A stretch of 14,830 nucleotides of DNA from an uncultured Bacteroidota bacterium (GTDB lineage: Bacteria > Bacteroidota > Bacteroidia > 2-12-FULL-35-15): assembly GCA_903881065.1 (NCBI GenBank), contig CAIRRW010000227.1, positions 1 to 14,830 on the forward strand. Reading direction: 5' to 3'. The notes under the pieces are model-generated. The model saw nothing but the letters and a program-made list of their open reading frames with translations. It searched no databases and was not told the origin of the DNA. How positions within the stretch are numbered: the stretch's first letter is position 1; every line of letters begins with the position of its first letter. The translations under genes were made by a program, and so were the position numbers. Positions 1 to 7,233 of the stretch are shown here, piece by piece.

Positions 1-386
1 AAGAAAGATAGAATTAAGAAACTATTTTTATTATTTGCACTAATTAATGAACCGGAAGATTTAACAAATAATTGAATTGAAAAAATACAAAGCAAGCCTG
101 TAAGTATTCTCAATAGTGCAGTTTGAGTATAAGGATCAGAAATACCAATTACATTTAATGCAGAAAACAAACCATAACAAACAGTAGGCATCATTGCCGA
201 CCTAATGTTTGCATTATATTCCCAAGCAAGTTCATTTGCAGTATGTGTTCCTGATTTTATTCCTGCAAATTCTATTATCTGATAATGTTCGTCACCATGA
301 TAATAGCCTTTGCTATTAATTGCTGTAATAGTATAAACAATTACTGCAAGGAATAAGATAACTCTGGTAACAAGATTATTATTCAT
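1..386 (-). CDS. Membrane glycosyltransferase, GT22/Alg9-PIG-B-like, N-terminal part (runs off left edge)
   Basis: An open frame starts at the ATG at 386-384 on the minus strand and stays open to the window edge, giving 128 codons with no stop. A hydrophobic N-terminal helix (about residues 9-23) is followed by a loop with HGDEHYQ at 30-36, WEY at 55-57, RS at 62-63 and P67, and then by further hydrophobic stretches. The pattern H-x-D-E-x-x-Q, W-E, R-S, P is what I know from the first luminal loop of GT22 mannosyltransferases such as PIG-B and Alg9, where the acidic pair sits at the active site. The inference is a polytopic enzyme that moves a sugar from a lipid-linked donor onto an envelope glycan; donor and acceptor cannot be told. 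It is divergent from another membrane glycosyltransferase, with 71 bp between the starts. The C-terminal part is outside the window, so completeness is unknown. Confidence 0.75.
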   Translation of the reverse strand, partial: MNNNLVTRVILFLAVIVYTITAINSKGYYHGDEHYQIIEFAGIKSGTHTANELAWEYNANIRSAMMPTVCYGLFSALNVIGISDPYTQTALLRILTGLLCIFSIQLFVKSSGSLISANNKNSFLILSF

Positions 387-416
387 TCTGTTTATTTATT
401 CAGCAATATAAAATAT

Positions 417-424
417 TACTTTTA
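417..424 (+). promoter_or_regulatory. Weak candidate -7 element for the gene at 458
   Basis: TACTTTTA matches the Bacteroidota -7 consensus TAnnTTTG at all fixed positions except the last. It lies 33 nt before the ATG, in the 71-bp gap between two divergent genes. No convincing TTTG-type -33 element is seen about 19 nt upstream, so this is only a candidate. Confidence 0.25.
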
Positions 425-457
425 GCTTTTCAAAAGTAATTATAAAAGCCAAGGTGC

Positions 458-2473
458 ATGTATATTTCAAATAAAAAATCTATTCCAATATTAATCGTAG
501 TGCTGCTACTATTAAGTGCATTTTTATATCACAAATCAATAACACTGTTCCCTGCTTTTATGCACTCCTGGACACAAAGCGACCGATATGCACTTGCTTT
601 AGGCTTCCTGAATAATGGTTTTGATTTTTTACATCCGCAAACATTTAACTGGATGGTGAAGGACGGAATTACACGTGTCGACTTCCCTATCAACGAGTAT
701 ATTATTGCTTTGCTAATGAAGATATTGGGAACAACCTCTTTTGTTGTTTTCCGTGTTTACACGTTAGTACTCAGCCTTACAGGATTAATTTATTTATTTC
801 TTCTTTCCAAAAAAATAACTTCGTCCGATATCAAATCAGTATTTATTGTAGTTTTTGTTTTCCTGTCTCCAATCTATGTGTACTATCAGGATGGCTTTAT
901 ACCCACGCTTCCGGCACTTTCGTTTTCATTTATCGCATATTATCATTTCTACTCCTATCAAAGAGATAAAACTAAAAAGCATTTTATTTTAAGTATTTTA
1001 TTTTTTACACTGGCTGCTTTAATAAGGATGCCGTTTGTAATTGTTTTAATTGCCGCACTTCTTCAACAAGGCTTTACGTATATTAAACAAAGGAGGTTCA
1101 GCTTTTTTGAAATAGTAGTTTCAATAATTGGCGGCGGAATATTCCTGCTTTATTTTTTATATAATGTACATCTGTATAGAATTTACGGCAGCATATTCCT
1201 TGATCATTTAATGCCGCCAAAAAGTTTTGATGATTTAATGGACGTTGTTTCTGAAATGTGCAAACACTGGCTGATTCACTACTTTACTATTGGTCATTAT
1301 GTTTTAATTTTAACACTGCTTTGTTTCGGCATATTTAATTTCTCTAAAAAGAAAGCTGCCGAAAATAATTACAATCCTTGGCGACTGCATATTATACTGC
1401 TATTTGCAGGTGTTACAATTTATTTTGTATTAATGGCTCGTCAGTATTATGCGCACGATTATTATTTTCTCGATTCATTTTTCATGCCCATTTTATTATC
1501 CATTATCTTTTCTCTTAAAAAGATTACTATAGAAAATAAAAAGCAAATGATCATATATTCCACAGTGGGGGCTTGTTTTATCAGTTCGTTTTTATATGGT
1601 GCAATTAAAATCCGGAACGAAAGATATTCAACCGGACCATGGGACAGAACGGAAATAACCAGACAGAATTTTATGGGGACTGATAAATTTCTGGATGATA
1701 AAGGTATAGCGAAAGATGCCAAAATACTGGTGATTGATGCCTATACATACAATGTTCCGTTGATACTGATGCGCCGAAACGGATACACTGTTTTGAGTAC
1801 TTCGTATAAAGAAATGTCCACTTCATTATTTTGGTGCAAGTGGGATTATGTGGCCATTCAGGATAATTATCTGGTTTCGGATGTTATAAAAAACTATCCG
1901 CTTATTACTTCCCTTATCGAGCGGATTGGCGGCACCGAAAAAGTTTCTTTTTATAAACGGAGCAGCAACATGAAAGCAAAATCACTGAAAGAATTTTTAG
2001 CTATTTCGCCCGAAAACACAATGTATTCGGCTGCCATTAATTTTGATGAACCTATTAAAGATACCATACATATTAAGGGTTGCGGCCATACCACTACCGA
2101 TAATTTCTATTCTGCCCCTGCTTCCGGATTTATGGATTCTACGTTGGAATACGGCACCACTTTAACTATTAAAGCAAAGGAATTAAAAAACAGCACCAAC
2201 CTGAAAGTATTGATTAATGCAGCAGTCTGGAGCAATCAAAAATTTAATAATGTACAGATAGTTGCTTCGGTTACCAATACTAAAGCCACCGTATTTTATC
2301 AGAATTTTAATTTATCGGATTATGTAAAGCCTCTTGAAAAGTGGCAGAATATCGAGTTTCAGTTTGTATTGCCTGCATTTACTACCGCCGATGATGAGCT
2401 GAAAATATATTTATGGAACCCTAAAAAAGTTGTTGTTAATTACGACGATTGGGAAATGGTTATTTATAAATAG
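458..2473 (+). CDS. GT-C family membrane glycosyltransferase with C-terminal soluble (beta-rich) region
   Basis: The 671-residue protein begins with a membrane helix (about 9-25). A first outer loop follows with TQSDRY (Asp42 at 42) and VDFPINEY (about 75-82), and then roughly ten hydrophobic segments up to about residue 385. This is the layout of GT-C enzymes of the GT39/GT83 (PMT/ArnT-like) type, which use polyprenyl-phosphate sugars at the outer face of the inner membrane and keep a catalytic acidic residue in the first loop; assigning Asp42 that role is an inference. Residues from about 400 on are soluble: an alpha/beta-looking part to about 500, then a strand-rich part ending with LWNPKKVVVNYDDWEMVIY, which looks like a jelly-roll binding domain. 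The ATG at 458 is chosen because it opens directly into the first helix; AAGG lies only 3 nt upstream, so it is not a good ribosome site. The gene is divergent from the GT22-like gene and is followed 80 bp later by a terminator-like hairpin. Substrate unknown. Confidence 0.8.
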   Translation: MYISNKKSIPILIVVLLLLSAFLYHKSITLFPAFMHSWTQSDRYALALGFLNNGFDFLHPQTFNWMVKDGITRVDFPINEYIIALLMKILGTTSFVVFRVYTLVLSLTGLIYLFLLSKKITSSDIKSVFIVVFVFLSPIYVYYQDGFIPTLPALSFSFIAYYHFYSYQRDKTKKHFILSILFFTLAALIRMPFVIVLIAALLQQGFTYIKQRRFSFFEIVVSIIGGGIFLLYFLYNVHLYRIYGSIFLDHLMPPKSFDDLMDVVSEMCKHWLIHYFTIGHYVLILTLLCFGIFNFSKKKAAENNYNPWRLHIILLFAGVTIYFVLMARQYYAHDYYFLDSFFMPILLSIIFSLKKITIENKKQMIIYSTVGACFISSFLYGAIKIRNERYSTGPWDRTEITRQNFMGTDKFLDDKGIAKDAKILVIDAYTYNVPLILMRRNGYTVLSTSYKEMSTSLFWCKWDYVAIQDNYLVSDVIKNYPLITSLIERIGGTEKVSFYKRSSNMKAKSLKEFLAISPENTMYSAAINFDEPIKDTIHIKGCGHTTTDNFYSAPASGFMDSTLEYGTTLTIKAKELKNSTNLKVLINAAVWSNQKFNNVQIVASVTNTKATVFYQNFNLSDYVKPLEKWQNIEFQFVLPAFTTADDELKIYLWNPKKVVVNYDDWEMVIYK

Positions 2474-2553
2474 CTGAATTTATTTATTCATTTTTATTTG
2501 GGCGAATCCCCTTTCTGCCATTTATCAAGTTCCTTCCCGCTTTCCCCTTCAAT

Positions 2554-2591
2554 CTTTTCTCTGCCCGAAAAAGGCAGAGAAAAGGATTTTT
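2554..2591 (+). terminator. Terminator-like hairpin after the glycosyltransferase gene
   Basis: CTTTTCTCTGCC at 2554-2565 pairs perfectly with GGCAGAGAAAAG at 2573-2584 across a 7-nt loop (12-bp stem), and a run of five T follows at 2587-2591. It lies 80 bp after the stop codon at 2473 on the same strand. The T run suits plus-strand termination only; the other side of the hairpin has no T run. Confidence 0.6.
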
Positions 2592-2770
2592 GGTACAATC
2601 GGGCGCATTTGGTAATGTATACTTCTTTATAAAGTTTTAACCGAGCTGTGTTGCCACACCACTTAATAATTATAACGAGCCAAAAAGATGTGCATACAGA
2701 GCAAACCTCATTCCATTTAAATCCACTCAACCCCTCAAAATCCAAAATCATCTCCATACAATGCCCAATC

Positions 2771-2980
2771 GATGCCGTACAATGGTCATCCGATGTCTTG
2801 CAAAGTCGATTCGATGTCTTACAATGGTCACGCGATGTCTTGCAAAGTCGATTCGATGTCTTACAATGGTCACGCGATGTCTTGCAAAATCGATTCGATG
2901 TCTTACAATGGTCACGCGATGTCTTGCAAAACGCTCGCGATGTCTTACAATGGTCACGCGATGTCTTGCAAAACACTATT
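2771..2980. repeat. Tandem array of ten 21-bp units in alternating A and B forms (42-bp period)
   Basis: Ten contiguous 21-bp units start at 2771, 2792, 2813, 2834, 2855, 2876, 2897, 2918, 2939 and 2960. All begin with GATG, nine of the ten with GATGTCTT. Odd units continue ACAATGGTCACGC and even units continue GCAAAGTCGATTC, so the true period is 42 bp. Units 3, 5, 7 and 9 are identical; unit 1 and the later even units drift (GCAAAATCGATTC, GCAAAACGCTCGC), and the last diverges after GCAAAAC. A degenerate further copy may lie at 2750-2770. Because 21 is a multiple of three and stops are rare, five of the six frames stay open, with a Cys in every seventh position in some. There are no spacers, so it is not CRISPR. 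Function unknown. Confidence 0.9.
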
Positions 2981-3278
2981 TTATTTCAAAAAATCACTCT
3001 CACAAAAATAAAACATGCTTTTTAAGCCCACCACAGCTCATTCTCACTTTTAATTCTCAAAACTGTCATTTTGCCCCAAGTCGCCTCCTAGGCCATTTTC
3101 CAAAAATTACCTATTTCAAAAACATAAAGCACATTTCACTTAGCCACACCTCCCCTCGTCATCCTTTGCCTAGTCGAAATATAAATTCTAAAAAGTCTTC
3201 ATAAAAATACAGAACTTCTTTTATTACTATTTTATTCAGTTAGTATTTATTAAAATTATAAATCATAAATAAATAAGC

Positions 3279-3286
3279 TAATTTCG
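3279..3286 (+). promoter_or_regulatory. Candidate -7 element for the beta-barrel gene
   Basis: TAATTTCG fits the TAnnTTCG form of the Bacteroidota -7 element and ends 17 nt before the ATG at 3304, which would give a leader of about ten bases. No clear -33 element is seen. Confidence 0.3.
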
Positions 3287-3303
3287 CAACGTAAATAGAT
3301 GCA

Positions 3304-3948
3304 ATGAAAAAATACCTTTTAATACTAATTACTTTACTAAGCTTACAGGCAACCGCACAAACATTTAATAGCATAGCAATTACGGCAGGTGTTACAGCAG
3401 CCAATCAGAAGTTTTTATATAAAGACCCTGTAGCATTATCCAATAAAAGTTATGTGTTTGGATACAATGCATCCATCTTCGGCGAATTTTTTACACGTGA
3501 TTATGTTCGTTGGGTTACCGAAATACAATATAATCAAAAAGGCTCTCTGGATAAGCAACCTGATGCCAATTATGCAAATCAGCTTCAGTATGTAAGCTGG
3601 AATAATTATATAAAAGTGCGTTACGAATTATATAGTATAATACCTTATGTGCTGCTCGGGCCGCGGCTGGAATACAATATGGTACAGTCCACCTCTTCAC
3701 CTGATATTGTTCAGCATTTTATTCCGCTACATGTGAGTCCGGCTGTGGGCGCAGGTGTGGAGTTTGTAAATTATTATAACATTAAGTTTTTTGTGGAGGC
3801 TTTTTATAATCCGGATATAGTACCCTTGCCATCTTATACTACCACAACGTTAAATGTATTTAATAAGGATTTTGAATTGCGTATAGGCCTTAAATATGAA
3901 TTCGCGAAACGCAAGGAACACTGCAACACTCCTACTTATGTAGAGTAG
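3304..3948 (+). CDS. Secreted outer-membrane beta-barrel protein, PorT-like family
   Basis: The 214-residue protein opens with a clear signal peptide (MKKYLLILITLLSLQATAQ; cleavage expected after about residue 19). What follows is a run of alternating hydrophobic and polar strands rich in Tyr, Phe and Gly: FGYNASIFGEFF, WVTEIQYNQKG, NNYIKVRYEL, IPYVLLGPRLEYN, VSPAVGAGVEFV, IKFFVEAFYNP, and the closing strand ELRIGLKYEF ending near residue 200. That is the pattern of small eight-stranded barrels known in Bacteroidota as PorT-like or outer-membrane beta-barrel domain proteins. Unusually, about 14 polar residues (AKRKEHCNTPTYVE, with one Cys) follow the aromatic end of the last strand, where barrels commonly stop. 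It has its own region upstream and converges on hutU with 26 bp between the stops. No specific ligand or partner can be read from the sequence. Confidence 0.8.
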   Translation: MKKYLLILITLLSLQATAQTFNSIAITAGVTAANQKFLYKDPVALSNKSYVFGYNASIFGEFFTRDYVRWVTEIQYNQKGSLDKQPDANYANQLQYVSWNNYIKVRYELYSIIPYVLLGPRLEYNMVQSTSSPDIVQHFIPLHVSPAVGAGVEFVNYYNIKFFVEAFYNPDIVPLPSYTTTTLNVFNKDFELRIGLKYEFAKRKEHCNTPTYVE

Positions 3949-3974
3949 CAATTGTTTGCGCGCTCCTTAATAAA

Positions 3975-5975
3975 TCAGAATAAATTTTCCAGTAAATTAT
4001 CGTCCACAATATTTGGCAAAGTAACTCTTAATTCGGGGCTGCGTTCCATCTCACGCTTTATAGCAAACTGTGCTTCTTCGTTCCTCGCCCAACTTCTACG
4101 GGCTATTCCATTATTCACATCCCAAAATAACATTGATTTTAATCTTTTGTCGCTGTCAGCCGTACCATCCAATACCATCCCGAAACCGCCATTGATAACC
4201 TCGCCCCATCCTACTCCTCCACCATTGTGTAACGATATCCATGTAGCACCACGGAAACCATCGCCCACAAAATTCTGAACCGCCATATCAGCAGTAAAAC
4301 TGGAACCATCATATATATTTGAAGTTTCACGATACGGTGAATCAGTTCCCGAAACATCGTGATGATCACGACCTAAAACAACTGGTGCAGAAATCTTTCC
4401 TTCTTTAATTGCTTTATTAAATGCGGCAGCTATTTTAATTCGTCCTTCTGCATCAGCATATAATATGCGGGCTTGTGAGCCAACTACCATTTTATTTTGT
4501 TGTGCAGCTTTTATCCATCTTATATTATCTTCCAACTGTTGTTTAATTTCCGCAGGAGCAGTTTTATTTATTTCTTCCAATACTTCCGCAGCTATTTTAT
4601 CAGTGGTTGCCAAATCGGTTGCATCGCACGAACTGCATACCCAACGGAATGGACCGAAACCATAATCGAAACACATTGGACCTAAAATATCCTGAACGTA
4701 AGAAGGATATTTAAACGTGCCATCCGGCTTCAAAATATCAGCGCCAGCGCGCGAAGCTTCCAATAAAAAAGCATTTCCATAATCAAAGAAATACATTCCG
4801 TTTGCAGTCATTTTATTTATTGCAGCTGCATGGCGCACCAGTGTTTTCTGAACTTCCTTTTTAAACTGAACCGGATTTTCCGCCATCATTTTCTTAGCAT
4901 CTTCAAAAGAAATGCCAGCCGGATAATAGCCACCAGCCCAAGGATTATGCAATGAGGTTTGGTCAGAACCTAATTCTACTTTAATATTTTTCTCTGCAAA
5001 TGTTTCCCACAAGTCAACAATGTTGCCCTGATAAGCCAATGAAATGGCTTCTTTGCCAACTCTTGCCTTTTCTACACGTTCAATTAATTTATTTAAATCA
5101 TCATATACTTCATCCACCCATCCCTGTGAATGTCTCGTCTGTATTGCCTTTTGATTCACTTCAGCAATTACACCTATTGCGCCGGCAATTACAGAAGCCT
5201 TTCCCTGTGCACCGCTCATGCCTCCCAAACCTGCTGTAACAAACACTTTGCCAGCCATACCATCTTTGCCACCTGCAAATTTTCTTCCTGCATTAAGCAC
5301 AGTAATAGTAGTTCCGTGCACAATTCCCTGCGGACCGATATACATAAAAGAACCTGCTGTCATTTGTCCGTATTGAGTGACACCAAGTGCATTAAATTTT
5401 TCCCAATCATCGGGCTTGCTGTAATTAGGAATCATCATTCCATTTGTAACCACCACTCTCGGTGCATCTTTATGTGAAGGAAATAATCCCATTGGATGTC
5501 CTGAATACATTGCCAGTGTTTGCTCATCGGTCATCTCGGCAAGATATTTCATGGTGAGTAAATACTGTGCCCAGTTCTGGAACACTGCGCCATTGCCGCC
5601 ATAGGTAATCAATTCATGAGGGTGCTGCGCTACTGCATAATCCAAGTTGTTTTGCAGCATCAGCATTATCGCCGCTGCCTGCTTCGATTTATGCGGATAA
5701 TCATTAATTGGGCGCGAATGAATTTTATAATCGGGACGGAAACGATACATATATATACGTCCGTATTCTTTTAATTCCTTGGCAAATTCCTTGGCTAATA
5801 CTGCATGATGTTTTTTATCAAAATAGCGCAAAGCATTGCGGATAGCCAGTTTCTTCTCTTCTTTATTAAGTATATCTTTCCGTTTAGGTGCGTGGTTTAA
5901 TGTTGCATCAAAAGGTTTTGCCGTTGGCAATTCATCGGGAATTCCCTGCAGTATTTGTTTTTTAAAATCGTTCAT
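3975..5975 (-). CDS. hutU: Urocanate hydratase (urocanase), long form
   Basis: Urocanase converts urocanate to 4-imidazolone-5-propanoate, the second step of histidine breakdown, in the cytosol, using tightly bound NAD+ as an electrophile. The 666-residue protein has the family hallmarks: YGGNGAVFQNWAQY at 125-138, the glycine-rich VTAGLGGMSGAQGKAS at 246-261, SDQTSLHNPWAGGYYP at 337-352 and GPFRWVCSSCDATD at 441-454, with Cys435 near where the family's active-site cysteine is expected (my alignment there is uncertain). It is about 100 residues longer than the well-studied Pseudomonas and Bacillus enzymes (about 555). With the long N-terminal extension and the N-G-A-V-F-Q-N-W form of the first motif, it resembles the animal UROC1 type. 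The start at 5975 is the first ATG and gives the expected N-terminus. A DUF5522 gene lies 27 bp upstream on the same strand; no other hut gene is in the window, so histidase and imidazolonepropionase must lie elsewhere. Confidence 0.95.
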   Translation of the reverse strand: MNDFKKQILQGIPDELPTAKPFDATLNHAPKRKDILNKEEKKLAIRNALRYFDKKHHAVLAKEFAKELKEYGRIYMYRFRPDYKIHSRPINDYPHKSKQAAAIMLMLQNNLDYAVAQHPHELITYGGNGAVFQNWAQYLLTMKYLAEMTDEQTLAMYSGHPMGLFPSHKDAPRVVVTNGMMIPNYSKPDDWEKFNALGVTQYGQMTAGSFMYIGPQGIVHGTTITVLNAGRKFAGGKDGMAGKVFVTAGLGGMSGAQGKASVIAGAIGVIAEVNQKAIQTRHSQGWVDEVYDDLNKLIERVEKARVGKEAISLAYQGNIVDLWETFAEKNIKVELGSDQTSLHNPWAGGYYPAGISFEDAKKMMAENPVQFKKEVQKTLVRHAAAINKMTANGMYFFDYGNAFLLEASRAGADILKPDGTFKYPSYVQDILGPMCFDYGFGPFRWVCSSCDATDLATTDKIAAEVLEEINKTAPAEIKQQLEDNIRWIKAAQQNKMVVGSQARILYADAEGRIKIAAAFNKAIKEGKISAPVVLGRDHHDVSGTDSPYRETSNIYDGSSFTADMAVQNFVGDGFRGATWISLHNGGGVGWGEVINGGFGMVLDGTADSDKRLKSMLFWDVNNGIARRSWARNEEAQFAIKREMERSPELRVTLPNIVDDNLLENLF

Positions 5976-6002
5976 TATTTTATTTGTTCAATAGTAAATA
6001 AG

Positions 6003-6182
6003 TTATTTTTTCTTTTCAATTCTCCCCTTACTTTTATTAAATCCGTATGGGCAATGTTTGCAACCATTTTGACAACAGTAACCTCGCTTCAAAAGATATT
6101 TTTCGGTGAACACAATAAAACCTAGTTCACTGTAATAAAATTCATCAGGTTCCAATTGTTTTTGATTTGAAAACTCGTTCAT
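6003..6182 (-). CDS. DUF5522 family small cysteine-motif protein
   Basis: This 59-residue protein matches what I know of DUF5522: a short acidic start, then GFIVFTEKYLLKRGYCC (21-37), QNGCKHCPYGF (38-48) and a basic tail. Cysteines at 36, 37, 41 and 44 form CC-x3-C-x2-C, a likely metal or iron-sulfur site, but no function is established to my knowledge. The frame can be extended by three codons to a TTG at 6191; I prefer the ATG at 6182 because a perfect -7 element (TATTTTTG) overlaps that upstream stretch. It is followed 27 bp later by hutU on the same strand, probably in one transcript, and its start lies only 28 bp from the divergent PLP enzyme gene. Confidence 0.8.
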   Translation of the reverse strand: MNEFSNQKQLEPDEFYYSELGFIVFTEKYLLKRGYCCQNGCKHCPYGFNKSKGRIEKKK

Positions 6183-6188
6183 GGTCGG

Positions 6189-6196
6189 CAAAAATA
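6189..6196 (-). promoter_or_regulatory. Candidate -7 element for the DUF5522-hutU transcript
   Basis: Read on the minus strand this is TATTTTTG, a perfect TAnnTTTG match, ending 6 nt before the preferred ATG at 6182; the message would be almost leaderless. A TTTC about 18 nt upstream is a weak -33 candidate and would lie inside the start of the divergent gene. The 28-bp gap also holds GGTAA-TT-TTACC at 6197-6208, a short inverted repeat that could be a shared operator. Confidence 0.4.
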
Positions 6197-6210
6197 GGTA
6201 ATTTTACCGA

Positions 6211-7128
6211 ATGGAAATTCTATCGGCTGCCATTCCTTTGCAAGTGGTGATTGATGCAACAACAATAAAACATGATGTTCATCTATGTGTCCTTCGATTG
6301 GATTTGAATCATCCCGACATAAGCGGAAATAAACTTTTTAAACTAAAATATAATTTGCTGGAAGCCGAAAGGCAAGGCAAAGACACCTTACTAACTTTCG
6401 GTGGTGCCTTCTCCAATCATATTGCAGCTACTGCTGCCGCTGGAAAAGAATATGGTTTTAAAACAATTGGTATTATCCGCGGTGAAGAATATTCGGAATT
6501 GAATCCTACTTTAAAATTTGCTATTGAATGCGGCATGCAAATTCATTACGTTTCCCGTGAACAATATCGTACTAAAACTACTGACGAATTTATCAAATCA
6601 TTAAATAATCAATTCAATGATTTTTATCTGGTACCCGAAGGTGGCGCGAATGAATTGGGAATAAAAGGATGTACTGAAATCATACAAAACATTCCAATTG
6701 ATTTTGATGTGATATGTTGTTCGTGCGGTACAGGTGCTACAATTACTGGAATTATACTTTCCTTAAAAGAGAATAAAAAGGCAATTGGTTATCAGATATT
6801 AAAAGGAAATAATTATATAAAACAGGAAGTAGAAGAATGGTTGAGGAAATTTAATTCTGCTTCAACAGATAATTATCATATTGAGGAATCCTATCATTTA
6901 GGAGGTTACGCCAAGGTGAGTTCTGAATTATTTCAGTTTGTAAATCATTTTAAAGAAGAAAAAAACATCCCTCTTGATTATGTTTACGAAGGAAAAATGA
7001 TGTTCGGGATTTATGATATGATGGGAAAAGGATATTTTAAAAAAGGAACAACAATTGTTGCAGTTCATGGAGGAGGATTGCAGGGGAATAAGGGATTTGA
7101 CAAATATAAAATCGGAACTTTAGAATAA
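6211..7128 (+). CDS. PLP-dependent enzyme, ACC deaminase / D-cysteine desulfhydrase family
   Basis: This cytosolic fold-type II PLP enzyme of 305 residues belongs to the family that opens the ring of 1-aminocyclopropane-1-carboxylate or removes H2S from D-cysteine. Visible hallmarks are RLDLNHPDISGNKLFKLKY (29-47), where Lys41 of SGNK should form the Schiff base; FGGAFSNH (63-70), with Ser68 in the place of the family's catalytic or substrate serine; VPEGGANELG (141-150); and the phosphate-binding loop SCGTGATITG (171-180). Its length is slightly below the family's usual 325-340 residues. Which reaction it performs cannot be decided from motifs; most bacterial members without the specific ACC-deaminase residues act on D-cysteine or related D-amino acids. 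Three Cys (169, 170, 172) beside the phosphate loop are notable. It is divergent from the DUF5522 gene and 105 bp upstream of enolase, which has its own promoter candidate. Confidence 0.85.
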   Translation: MEILSAAIPLQVVIDATTIKHDVHLCVLRLDLNHPDISGNKLFKLKYNLLEAERQGKDTLLTFGGAFSNHIAATAAAGKEYGFKTIGIIRGEEYSELNPTLKFAIECGMQIHYVSREQYRTKTTDEFIKSLNNQFNDFYLVPEGGANELGIKGCTEIIQNIPIDFDVICCSCGTGATITGIILSLKENKKAIGYQILKGNNYIKQEVEEWLRKFNSASTDNYHIEESYHLGGYAKVSSELFQFVNHFKEEKNIPLDYVYEGKMMFGIYDMMGKGYFKKGTTIVAVHGGGLQGNKGFDKYKIGTLE

Positions 7129-7186
7129 CAAGGAAAGAAATTCAGATTATTTTCGGTTGATATTTTTTCCACACTACTTTTATTTC

Positions 7187-7194
7187 TACTTTTG
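7187..7194 (+). promoter_or_regulatory. Candidate -7 element for enolase
   Basis: TACTTTTG is a perfect TAnnTTTG match ending 39 nt before the enolase ATG. The -33 box is poor: the nearest TTG (7157-7159) is too far away for the usual spacing of about 19 nt. Confidence 0.45.
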
Positions 7195-7233
7195 AAGACT
7201 TTTAATAACTAACACTAATTTATTTTATTCATT

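Larger units (their letters stand above)
2474..3303. other. 830-bp intergenic region without a credible gene
   Basis: Between the glycosyltransferase and the beta-barrel gene there is no frame with a recognisable protein. Several overlapping frames are open here only because the 21-bp repeat contains few stop words. From the left, the region holds a C/T-rich stretch at about 2509-2550, a terminator-like hairpin at 2554-2591, about 180 bp with no structure that I recognise, the tandem array at 2771-2980, and then about 320 bp of AT-rich sequence leading to a possible -7 element at 3279. No tRNA or other structured RNA was recognised. Confidence 0.7.

Noticed and set aside
2771..2980. The repeat array as a CRISPR
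   Set aside because: Units are contiguous and alternate between two fixed forms; there are no unique spacers and no cas genes nearby.
2494..3204. Several overlapping open frames as repeat-protein genes
   Set aside because: Five frames are open at once because a 21-mer with few stops is repeated. None has a recognisable domain or start context. The minus frame is kept only as a low-interest finding.
4465..5477. Plus-strand open frames inside hutU, and similar frames opposite atpG, atpA, atpH and the 458 gene
   Set aside because: They lie antisense to genes with clear family motifs, have no recognisable motifs of their own, and follow from codon bias of the real gene.
6183..6191. TTG start at 6191 for the DUF5522 gene
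   Set aside because: It overlaps a perfect -7 element, and the ATG three codons later gives a normal N-terminus.
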